Part shown: positions 1 to 8,000 of the stretch, piece by piece
Layout of the letters: each line of letters opens with the position of its first letter
How positions within the stretch are numbered: position 1 is the first letter of the stretch
Source: Candidatus Kerfeldbacteria bacterium
GTDB lineage: Bacteria > Patescibacteriota > Patescibacteriia > UBA9570
Assembly: GCA_016182495.1 (NCBI GenBank)
Contig: JACPGK010000029.1
Coordinates: 1-44,218, forward strand
Reading direction: 5' to 3'
DNA length: 44,218 nt
Program-made: the position numbers and the translations under genes
Notes under the pieces: model-generated
Database searches by the model: none
What the model was told of the DNA's origin: nothing
Seen by the model: the letters and a program-made list of their open reading frames with translations, nothing else

Positions 1-676
1 AGTCGCGAATGCAGACGTTGTCGCTGTATTCGCCGTTCTGGTAGTACAGGTGGGGGTCGTTGGTGGCGGTGCCGATGAAGGAGCCGTAGCTGGTCTTCAC
101 CGCAGAGATCTCGCTGCTGTAGTCGGTGCAGTCGATCTGGTGGGAGGTGATGAAGTCGGTGGGGTCGTACCAGTTGGCGGTGTTCGTTCCCCTACCATAG
201 AAGACCCAGGAACCCGAGTAGGATCCGTAGTAGATCCCGAAGTGCAGGTGTGGACCTCCATCGCCGTTTTCATCATCGTAGCCAGCATAGCCGATCACAT
301 CGCCTTGGCTCACGTCGCCGCTGGTCTTGAGACCTTCCGACCTCATGTGTCCACTGACAGAGTACACAATGTCTCCGTCGGGAAGCTCATGCTCGATCAC
401 CACGACGTACCCGTAGCTCTCGTGCCACCCAGTGATGGGAGAAGGCACGATGTGCCCGTTGGCAGAAGCGTAGATGGGATCGAGTGCAGCAGCGGTCGCG
501 TCCTCACCGAGATGCAGGACATCGCTTGAGACCGTATCACCGAAGTCGTAGCCGGTGACGTTGTAGTTGGGGACGGGGAACTCGAAGCTGCTCGCGATGT
601 CTGCCGCTTCAGAGTTGTTGGTGAGCCCGAGCATCACGAAGATGCTGAGCAGGAAGATACGAACGTACCGTTCCAT
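1..676 (-). CDS. Secreted M23 (LytM-type) metallopeptidase, 3' end cut off by the window
   Basis: The reading frame opens at the ATG at 676 and runs off the left edge, so 225 residues are visible. Residues 1-25 form a signal peptide (hydrophobic core, then SEA before ADIA). The M23 zinc site is recognisable: HLGED (H55, D59), GHM (H110) and PHLHFG (H143, H145). Members of this family cut peptide cross-links in peptidoglycan or other glycine-rich peptides outside the cytoplasm. A GGAGAAC ribosome-binding site lies 4 nt before the ATG, unlike nearly every other gene here. The DNA is clearly richer in G+C (roughly 55-62% in lines sampled by eye) than the rest, which suggests transfer or a chimeric contig end. 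The family call is secure; the C-terminal part and the true host are unknown. Confidence 0.85.
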   Translation of the reverse strand, partial: MERYVRIFLLSIFVMLGLTNNSEAADIASSFEFPVPNYNVTGYDFGDTVSSDVLHLGEDATAAALDPIYASANGHIVPSPITGWHESYGYVVVIEHELPDGDIVYSVSGHMRSEGLKTSGDVSQGDVIGYAGYDDENGDGGPHLHFGIYYGSYSGSWVFYGRGTNTANWYDPTDFITSHQIDCTDYSSEISAVKTSYGSFIGTATNDPHLYYQNGEYSDNVCIRD

Positions 677-768
677 TGTAGTTCTCCATTGTCGAAGAGC
701 GTTCTAGAATCAGGCTAATTCCTGACCTAGCAAATCCCACTTAACTTGCTAAGTGAGACTTTGCTAAA

Positions 769-1392
769 TCATGAATTCGCTGAAAAAGATTTTATCCAAT
801 CGCGAATAATACTCTGATCGGTATAGGGATTAGCTACCCAAACTATAGTATATTCGGAACCATAACTTTGAATATAATAATCAACTAATGATCCTATAGC
901 TGATAGTACTGAAAGATATTTATAATTATTAGCATTAATGATAATATCTTTTTCTGCCTTTAGGAAAGATGCCGAGGGATCACTATTTTTTATTTCTTCA
1001 GTAATATTTTCTACATTATTTTTATATAGAACCATGTGATATTCACTCTCATCTGAATTAAACTGTAAACGCAACGCTTGATCCGGGATGTCAACAAACA
1101 AATTAGTTGAACTATAATCATTAATTTCCCATTCCTCCGGATACTTAAAACTAAACCCATACTCCTCATTGGTGTAGGTGAGCCAGTCTGCTTCGCCCTC
1201 TGGACTTCGCAGAACTCCATCACTCGTATCGACTGCACTCCCCTGCTCGGTATTCGCAGTTTCATTGGTATTCACAACAACAGTGGTAGTTGCGGTATTC
1301 GTATTAGCCGTCTGAAACGTTGTACAGCCAGCCAGTACGGTTATACTGGTGACCAAGAGGGTGGAAATAACAATGGTTTTAGATGGGTTCAT
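769..1392 (-). CDS. Lipoprotein with PsbP-like domain
   Basis: The product has 207 residues. The N-terminus is a lipoprotein signal: a short charged start, a hydrophobic stretch and the lipobox LAGC with Cys23 as the likely lipidated residue. A Thr/Asn/Val-rich linker follows to about residue 60. The rest begins YTNEEYGFSFKYPEEW, a motif common at the start of PsbP-like domains in bacterial lipoproteins, and probably folds as one alpha/beta domain facing outward. No catalytic residues are recognised, so the function is unknown. No Shine-Dalgarno site is seen before the ATG. The gene stands alone between the GC-rich peptidase segment and a long non-coding stretch. Copies of TTAGCAA and one inverted copy lie just past the stop (728-767) and could form a weak hairpin. 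Confidence 0.8.
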   Translation of the reverse strand: MNPSKTIVISTLLVTSITVLAGCTTFQTANTNTATTTVVVNTNETANTEQGSAVDTSDGVLRSPEGEADWLTYTNEEYGFSFKYPEEWEINDYSSTNLFVDIPDQALRLQFNSDESEYHMVLYKNNVENITEEIKNSDPSASFLKAEKDIIINANNYKYLSVLSAIGSLVDYYIQSYGSEYTIVWVANPYTDQSIIRDWIKSFSANS

Positions 1393-1569
1393 AGTGCGTT
1401 TGTCGCGGTATTAATGAGAGAGGTTTAATAAAATAACGTCCTAACCAGTACTCCACCGATGTTGAATCGCTGTGGGTATAAGGTGGACGCCTTTGGATGA
1501 GTTACGTTGTAAAGCTACACTAGCACAGGTTAAAAAGGATGGGAAGTGGATAAGTGAGGGTGCTTTCGC

Positions 1570-1624
1570 CTCCCTCGTGATCCCGATTCATCCGTTGTAG
1601 ATTGAATCCGGATCGCCGAGGGAG
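1570..1624. repeat. Long imperfect inverted repeat (about 20-bp stem)
   Basis: The left arm runs 1570-1590 (starting CTCCCTCG, ending GATTCA), the loop covers 1591-1602, and the right arm 1603-1624 starts TGAATC and ends CGAGGGAG. The stem has about 20 pairs with one C/C mismatch, one bulge and one G-T pair. No T-tract follows on either strand, so it is not a standard terminator. An upstream segment (GGATG 1537-1541, GGAT 1548-1551, GAGGG 1556-1560) can pair with parts of the left arm and would compete with this hairpin. Confidence 0.6.
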
Positions 1625-1748
1625 AACCAGAGCATGAAGAGTTCAGTTCCTTGGCCGTCCGGATATGACACAATAGACAAGGGGTGGTATGCGACGGCGC
1701 AAGGTGATAAAAGTTGATGTTAGTATTGTAATTGTGACACGAGATGCG

Positions 1749-1757
1749 TGTGGATAA
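1749..1757 (-). promoter_or_regulatory. Perfect DnaA box
   Basis: The minus strand reads TTATCCACA, an exact match to the high-affinity DnaA box consensus TTATNCACA. It sits next to the small hairpin ACACG/CGTGT (1737-1751) and just before the AT-rich stretch. Near matches are at 1545-1553 (TTATCCACT, minus) and 1834-1842 (ATATGCACA, plus). A single exact 9-mer is unlikely by chance in 600 bp but is not proof of binding. Confidence 0.4.
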
Positions 1758-2001
1758 ATTTTGAGGCGACGGCGCTGGTTTGTGAAAAAACGACCTAACG
1801 CTAATTAAGAATCAAAGCATTGCAGCAAAAATAATATGCACAGCTTATACTAAAAAAACGGTAGACGCTCAACCCATTGCTCTTGAAACACCAGATTGAT
1901 ACACTGGTGAGGAAGATCTTTACCAGACCAACTCGGTAACACCATGACTGTTCTATTCCAGGAATCTTGGTAACACTTAATTATTGTCTAATGCGGCCCC
2001 C

Positions 2002-3276
2002 CTAACGTAATTGTGCCACGTAGCGGCCAAATTGGCGGCCACGCTCAAATTCATTCATCAATGGTAGCCAGGTAACCCCAGGCGATAACACAATGGTATC
2101 GCCAGATTGTGAATGTTGCCAGGCCAACTGCACCGCTTGACGCATGTTACGCACTAATATGCCAGCCGGAAACTGACTAGTAGCATTACCTGGTAGCAAA
2201 ATCAATGTTTTAACGTGCTGTGGAATGAGTTTTACCAAAGCAGTCAACGACAAATTTTTAGAATTTCCTCCAGCAATTAAAATGATCTTGTGACGAAACG
2301 ATAACAAGGCAGCTATAGTAGCATCGGGCGTGGTGGCAGTAGTATCGTTATAAAATGTTCGCCCACGATACTGACGAATTTTTTCTAAACGGTGCGGTAT
2401 ACCTGAAAAACGACGCATCACCCGTTGGCGCGTATTTATCGGTACGCCAAAAATTTTCGCTACTTCCCAAGCTGCTCCAAAATTACGACGATTATGTTCG
2501 CCCAGTAATTGCATACCGAGTAAACGATGTGCCGTAAACGGAACAATCTTAGCTGACGTATGCTTAATCATACGACGCACTCGGGTATCAGTGACATCAA
2601 CAACAGCGTAATCGCTATTGGTTTGTCCTAAAAAAATTCTCTCTTTATCGCGCTGGTATAAACGCATATTAGGATAGTAATTCATATGATCGCGTAGCAT
2701 GTTGGTGATCACCGCCACCGTAAAATGAGGGTGATGTAAATCACGTAATAACCAACTGGACATTTCTAACACTACAATATCCCCTAATGTGACCTGGTTC
2801 AAAAAAAATAATGGTGAGTGGCCAATATTACCTCCCACATGTACTCGCCGACCGTATTTGGCTTGGAGTAGTTTGGCAATCAAAGCTGTGGTGGTGCTTT
2901 TCCCTCGAGTGCCTGTTACCGCCACTGTCTGTACTCCCTGATCGCCAAATCGGCCATGCAGTTCAGCCAAAAATACGCCGACATCATTAGTGATGGGCTT
3001 ACCGAGTGTTTGAGCATACTGCATATACTGATTATCTGGTACCCCTGGATTACGGATAATCACGTCAGCCCAGGCTATATCCGAACGGCGATGCTTACCT
3101 AAAATAAACTGGACATTGCGTCGCCGTTGTAATAATCGGATAGTGGCTTGATGTAATTGCTGGGCTGGTTGAATATCAGTAATACGAACATCATGCCCCT
3201 GCTTGGCAAAATAACGAGCGGCGGCTGAACCACTGCCATACTGATATTGACCTAAACCAAAAATAACTACCCGCAT
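2002..3276 (-). CDS. murD: UDP-N-acetylmuramoyl-L-alanine--D-glutamate ligase
   Basis: This cytoplasmic Mur ligase adds D-glutamate to UDP-MurNAc-L-alanine in peptidoglycan precursor synthesis. The 424-residue length is normal. An N-terminal Rossmann part (VVIFGLGQYQYGSG) binds the UDP substrate. The ATP loop is GTRGKST (residues 122-128; most MurD proteins have GTNGKST). Further landmarks are NMLRDHMNYY, the GEHNRRNFGAA motif, and NDTTATTPDATIAAL in place of the usual NDSKATNPDATIAAL. The C-terminal domain carries LSPGVTW, usually LSPAxAS. These changes are modest and leave the fold intact. Its ATG overlaps the trpS stop by one base (TAATG), so the two are probably co-translated. murD appears to be the last gene of the minus-strand series starting at 10307. 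Confidence 0.9.
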   Translation of the reverse strand: MRVVIFGLGQYQYGSGSAAARYFAKQGHDVRITDIQPAQQLHQATIRLLQRRRNVQFILGKHRRSDIAWADVIIRNPGVPDNQYMQYAQTLGKPITNDVGVFLAELHGRFGDQGVQTVAVTGTRGKSTTTALIAKLLQAKYGRRVHVGGNIGHSPLFFLNQVTLGDIVVLEMSSWLLRDLHHPHFTVAVITNMLRDHMNYYPNMRLYQRDKERIFLGQTNSDYAVVDVTDTRVRRMIKHTSAKIVPFTAHRLLGMQLLGEHNRRNFGAAWEVAKIFGVPINTRQRVMRRFSGIPHRLEKIRQYRGRTFYNDTTATTPDATIAALLSFRHKIILIAGGNSKNLSLTALVKLIPQHVKTLILLPGNATSQFPAGILVRNMRQAVQLAWQHSQSGDTIVLSPGVTWLPLMNEFERGRQFGRYVAQLR

Positions 3277-4262
3277 TACAGTACGCCTAATTTTGTTTTC
3301 ACCTGTGTCAGCGTAACATCACCTAAAACACGGGCTCGGTTGGCTCCATCAGCTAACAGTGATTGAATCAACTGTTCAGGATCTTCCATCAATTCGTTAT
3401 AAGCAGATCGAATGGGTTCAAGGCTGGTAATAATTACTTCACCTAAATCGGTCTTAAATTTTCCATACCCTTGGCCAAGATACAACTGCTCAAGGTCAGT
3501 GACGCTTTTTCCTGATAAGACCGAATAGATGGTCAATAAATTAGTAATGGCTGGCTTATTTTTTCCTGCCCTTATTTCGCTACCCGAATCGGTCACCGCT
3601 TTCTTTATTTTTTTCATAATGACATCGGGGTTATCCGTCAAGGCAATGTATCCCCATTCGGTTGTAGCGGATTTACTCATTTTTTTAGTAGGGTCATCTA
3701 AACTCATAATCCGAGCACCTTGCGGTGCCGCAAAGTATTCTGGCAAGGTGAATACCTCACCGTAGATAGTATTAAAGCGTTCGGCGAGCTGGCGAGTAAG
3801 TTCAATGTGCTGTTTTTGATCTTCGCCTACCGGTACTAAATTAGCTTGGTATAATAAAATATCAGCGGCCATCAACACTGGATAGGTAAATAAACCAACG
3901 TTATTATTCTTTTTATGCTGTTTAACCTTATCTTTATATTGCGTCATGCGTTCTAATTCACCCATATAGGTAAACGTACTCAAAATCCAAGCTAACTCGG
4001 TATGAGCCGACACATCGGATTGCTTAAACACCACTACATTTTTTGCAGTTAACCCAACGGCCCTATACAGGGCTGCTAATGCATAGATATTGTGCAATAA
4101 ATCATCTGGGTTCTGCCGCACGGTCATGGCATGGTAATCAACAATACAAAAATAACACTGATAACTGTGTTGTAAATCTAGCCATTGCCGCAAAGCTCCA
4201 ATGTAATTACCTAAATGCAAAGCGCCAGAGGGTTGAATGCCCGACAGAATACGTTGTTGCAT
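3276..4262 (-). CDS. trpS: Tryptophanyl-tRNA synthetase
   Basis: This class I synthetase charges tRNA-Trp with tryptophan in the cytoplasm. The 328-residue length is typical of bacterial TrpRS. The HIGH-like signature is HLGN (16-19) after GIQPSGAL, and the KMSKS loop is exact at 194-198. The tryptophan-pocket region NVGLFTYPVLMAADILLYQA and the segment VPVGEDQKQHIELTR are typical of the family. The start at 4262 gives the standard MQQRILSGIQPSG opening. It lies 12 bp after the preceding small membrane-protein gene and overlaps murD by one base. A TATACT box ends 6 nt before the ATG, so a leaderless transcript from an internal promoter is possible besides read-through from upstream. Confidence 0.97.
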   Translation of the reverse strand: MQQRILSGIQPSGALHLGNYIGALRQWLDLQHSYQCYFCIVDYHAMTVRQNPDDLLHNIYALAALYRAVGLTAKNVVVFKQSDVSAHTELAWILSTFTYMGELERMTQYKDKVKQHKKNNNVGLFTYPVLMAADILLYQANLVPVGEDQKQHIELTRQLAERFNTIYGEVFTLPEYFAAPQGARIMSLDDPTKKMSKSATTEWGYIALTDNPDVIMKKIKKAVTDSGSEIRAGKNKPAITNLLTIYSVLSGKSVTDLEQLYLGQGYGKFKTDLGEVIITSLEPIRSAYNELMEDPEQLIQSLLADGANRARVLGDVTLTQVKTKLGVL

Positions 4263-4268
4263 GATTAC

Positions 4269-4274
4269 AGTATA
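4269..4274 (-). promoter_or_regulatory. Possible internal -10 box for trpS
   Basis: The minus strand reads TATACT, with 6 nt between the box and the trpS ATG, the same distance seen at 30075-30080 and 36383-36388. No good -35 hexamer is found 16-18 bp upstream, so this is a weak call resting on position and the -10 match. Confidence 0.3.
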
Positions 4275-4835
4275 CTACAATAATACGCCACGCGGCAGAG
4301 GTTGCATATTATGGCGTAACTGAATGGTAACGGCCAATAATAAACAAATAATAGCTACGGCAGTTGTTAGTAAAAATAACCAAGTGGCATCGGATAAGGT
4401 TTGCGCTCGATTCACTGTAAAACTGGCTACGGTTTGTGCATCACTGACACCAGCTTCGGTAATTACCTCTACAGCAGCAGTATGGTTTCCATCTGTTAAC
4501 CGATCGGCTTCAAAATCAATCAACCAACTACCATCAGTCGCTACTATGCTGGTTTTAGCCACTGGTAAATCACGAAAAAATACTCGAATAACGCTGCCTG
4601 GTTCGGCTTGATTTCCCGAAAACTGAATAACTGGATTCATGGGAGGTTCACTAAAACTCTCTAATCCAATCGACTGGGTGGTTTGCACAACAATGGCTCC
4701 ATCAGTGCTAGTAGATACAATCGGTTCATTATCTTGCAATGCCTGGACGGTAATATTAGGCAATGCTTGCGCACCAACACCAATAATGGGCCAAACCAAG
4801 AGCATAATTACTAGAGCGACGAATCTTTGCATCAT
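4275..4835 (-). CDS. Small surface protein with signal peptide, Ig-like domain and C-terminal membrane anchor
   Basis: The 186-residue product starts with a signal peptide (residues 1-22, ending GVGA). It has a beta-rich middle (about 65-145) of Ig/glucodextranase-like type and one C-terminal transmembrane helix (about 150-172), with a short basic tail inside the cell. The last ~75 residues resemble the end of the 1739-residue protein at 5088-10307: both have a GxW...GxHT pattern, then LS(D/N)xTWL, a membrane helix and QL(R/K). The start overlaps the upstream gene by 4 nt (ATGA), showing translational coupling. It probably works with, or derives from a copy of, the large surface protein. No enzymatic motif is visible. 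Confidence 0.75.
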   Translation of the reverse strand: MMQRFVALVIMLLVWPIIGVGAQALPNITVQALQDNEPIVSTSTDGAIVVQTTQSIGLESFSEPPMNPVIQFSGNQAEPGSVIRVFFRDLPVAKTSIVATDGSWLIDFEADRLTDGNHTAAVEVITEAGVSDAQTVASFTVNRAQTLSDATWLFLLTTAVAIICLLLAVTIQLRHNMQPLPRGVLL

Positions 4836-5086
4836 AGCTCTTGAGGTAATAGCGACAATACATAGTTAGAAATCACTACAGCTGTGAGTACAACGGCAAT
4901 GGAACCAAATGAAGCCAATCGACGAGCCCGACGTTTTAAAGCAACATGTTTAACATAGGAATGTTGCCAGGTACCAACCTGATCAGTCACCGCCACTAAA
5001 GCAAAACTTTTAGTAGGATGGGCAAATAACAACACTACGGTGCGTTGAATGCCTTGCATAAGAATGGTTAGAGCGGATCCTGGCAT
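4832..5086 (-). CDS. Small membrane protein resembling the N-terminus of the giant surface protein
   Basis: The product has 84 residues: a hydrophobic N-terminal part, a basic middle (HVALKRRARRL) and one clear transmembrane helix (about 58-78). Residues 18-72 align by eye with residues 50-100 of the 1739-residue neighbour: both show L(L/F)...P..SF...DQ, then (Q)xSYxxH, a basic stretch and a VLxTxVI membrane segment. The gene lies 1 nt after the stop of the giant gene and overlaps the next by 4 nt, so the three form one translational unit. No known domain is recognised. It may be the N-terminal remnant of a duplicated surface protein, or a small partner of the large one. Confidence 0.65.
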   Translation of the reverse strand: MPGSALTILMQGIQRTVVLLFAHPTKSFALVAVTDQVGTWQHSYVKHVALKRRARRLASFGSIAVVLTAVVISNYVLSLLPQEL

Positions 5087-5087
5087 A

Positions 5088-8000
5088 TTAGTGAGCTGAA
5101 CTAGTTAAGGCAGCTTTTCGTTTTTTTAATTGCAGTACAATCGAAATCAATACTGCCAGTAAGGCTATCCCGATATTAACAATCACTAACCAGGTAGTGT
5201 TCGATAAACGGTTTTCTTGTTGAATCACGAACCGAGCCACTTCAACTTGTTGTCCACGAGCACCATTAATTTCGCCACTGGCATAGACGGTATGATCACC
5301 AACGGCTAACAGTTCAGCGGGGATGGTCATGGTCCAGCGTCCCTGATCATCGGCTTGAGCGATTTTCACCACTGGCGTTGAAAAAGTGGTAATAATAACG
5401 TACTGTGGTTGACCACGCACAATCTTGACTGCATCGGTTTGCTCGTTAAAATCACCAGACAATATTATCCGGGTAGTATCGCTATCGGGAGTAATGCTGC
5501 CGCCTTGTAGCCAGGCCAAAATATCACTGATGCCAATTTCATTACGTACTTTTACCACCCAAGTTTGTCCAGCAGTAACAGAACTGAATTCACCCGGGAT
5601 AATATTAACTTTAGTATTTTTTATATCATTATCTAATTGTTGTACCAAAGCACTATGCTGTTCGGCTGTTAATGGTACGGCCTGTTTGGTAATATATGGA
5701 TAATTGGCTGGGGTGGGTTTACCACTATACGCAGCAGTCGCAAATTGCTGTAAGGTTTGTTCTAATTGATCAGTAGCTGCTACCACTATCACATCAAGAT
5801 TATCAGCCACGCCATCACCATCACTATCAGCCGAGCAAGCTAAGGTACCACGGGCCGCTTCATCACCGTCAGCAATACTATCATCATCACTATCCCAATC
5901 GTTGGGATCAGGACAATCAGTGGCTTCATCACCATCAACTAAGCCATCGTCATCGGAATCAGGGTCCAATGGGTTAGTATCACGCACTAATTCATTGGCA
6001 TCATCCGAACCATCAACGTCGGTATCATTATTGCTGGGATTTGTACCTAGAGTAATTTCTTGACCATCATTCAAGCTGTCATCATCCGTATCGGCATCAA
6101 TGGGATCTGTCTCGAGAATAACTTCGTCACCATCACTTAAATTATCATCATCCGTATCGGCATCAGTCGGATCGGTTTGATACCGGGGTTCTTCGCTATC
6201 GGCTAAACCATCACCATCGGTATCGACAATGCCAGTAGTAGTATCAGGGTTATCGGCTTTGATTGGGTTGGTGTGTTGCTGTTGTTCAGTGCCATCATTA
6301 ACGGTGTCGCCATCGGTATCAGGCACAGTGGGATCGGTGCCATAGTATTGCTCCAAACCATCAGTCAGGCCATCGTTATCGGTATCGGATTGATCTGGAT
6401 TAGTTTGTAAGACTTGTTCGGTAATATTATCAACGCCGTCGTTATCATTATCATGGTCGGCTGTATCCGGTACACCATCGTTATCACTATCAGTGGGTGT
6501 TTCAGTCGGTGTCACTGGTTCTGGTTCTGGTTCTGGCTCTGGACTAACCACCACTGGTTTGGGACGATAGGTAGTAAAATTAAAATCCACTTTGCGTGAG
6601 CGTAAACCAAGGCTATTACGATTGCGTAACTGAATGGTTTGCTCACCTAGTTTAGTAATAAACTCACTTAAATCAATAATTTGTTTACCAGCGCTATATT
6701 GACCATGATAAATTAATCGATCATTATTAAACACCTCTAGCTGATGATCGTTTGGTCCAAGCACTGTAATGATTGGGGCAAATAGAGCAAAGCGTTGATG
6801 ATCGGCTGGATCAATCACTGCGGGATCAACTGGTCGGTGAGTGCGAAATACTGGATAATCTAATTGACTAATAATGTTACCGGCTGGATCACGATCAATG
6901 ATGGTAACATAGGTTACGCCAATCGGCAGTTGCACTAACTGTAAAGAAAATTGCCAGGTGGTAATACCATCTGTAGCTGGTGCCACTACGGCCATCATAT
7001 CGCCATCAATGCCTGGTATACGAACAGCGATAGTGTGTTTGGCTGTAGTAATACCGGTGAAAGTTGGATTAGCCGTGTAGGTAATACGATTCCAGTACTC
7101 ATTGCTACGACTATCGGTCACAAACGTAGTATCGGTTTGACCACTAATAATCATCACTTGACTAGTAGTGCCGCCATCACTGCCTTCGGCCGTCAGGGTA
7201 AATTCTTCCGGTGTTAGCCCAAAGGGTGGCTGACAACTAGCCACGTTATCAACGGTTTCACCAACACAGTGATGTACATAATTACCTGCGCTATCCGTCA
7301 CTGTAAATGTAACGCTGGTATCAACGGTAGTAGCCATATACTGCTCTGGCATACCGTAGGAAATAATAGTAGCTGGAGTAATAATAGTAGGTGGGCCAGA
7401 TACTACTGTAAAATTAAACCGCGGTTGTAAACCAGATGGATTGGTGTAGGCAGCGCTATTTTTAGCTACTAACCCCGTGTACACTTTATACCGTTCTTTT
7501 AATTTTAATAAATCTTTCGAGATATTAAATTCTACCAATTGTTTTTTGGTAAAAGCTTCTTTACGATTATAAATTTCTTTGGCCTGATTCTGTTTATTTT
7601 TATTAATCTGATCAATCACCAAATGCACGCGCTGATCAATAAATTTTGCCTTACCGTCGAAAGCAAAGGTTAAATCACCACGTTGTAAATTAATAACAGC
7701 AGTAGTGTTATCAGTGGTAATAGTGTTGCCACTACCATCAGTAATACGTATATCAGTAACCACTGCTTCGGCGTCGGCGTCGGTTTTGGTGAGAGTGGTA
7801 AAGGTTTGATCAGTGGATTCAGCAGTATTACCTGCCTCGTCTACTGATACTATACGGTAGTGATACGTGGTGTTAGCTTCTAAACCGGTAAGGGTGAGTG
7901 AATGATTCTTAACTAAGGTATCGTTGAGTTCAATTTCGCCATAGCTATCTGTAGTACCGTACTCTACCTGACTAGTAGCTAGCTCGTCAGTGCTCCAAGT

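Larger units (their letters stand above)
1393..2001. other. Non-coding region with DnaA-box-like sites and hairpins; possible replication origin
   Basis: No convincing gene occupies these 609 bases. The region holds a perfect DnaA box (TTATCCACA on the minus strand, 1749-1757), two 8/9 matches (1545-1553 minus, 1834-1842 plus) and a weaker 7/9 match (1471-1479 minus). An AT-rich stretch (about 1783-1860) lies beside the best box. Several inverted repeats are present, including 1452-1457/1482-1487, 1514-1517/1521-1524 and 1737-1741/1747-1751. The set resembles a bacterial origin, but no dnaA, dnaN or strand switch is here. It could instead be a structured RNA or plain spacer. I found no tRNA, RNase P or tmRNA signature. 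Confidence 0.35.

Noticed and set aside
50-529. Open frame of 159 residues on the plus strand
   Set aside because: It lies antisense to the M23 peptidase, whose zinc-site motifs are clear; the GC-rich DNA creates the long opposite frame.
5800-6500. Regular repeats that might suggest a CRISPR array
   Set aside because: The repeats are in frame, diverged and encode calcium-binding motifs; there are no constant repeats with unique spacers.
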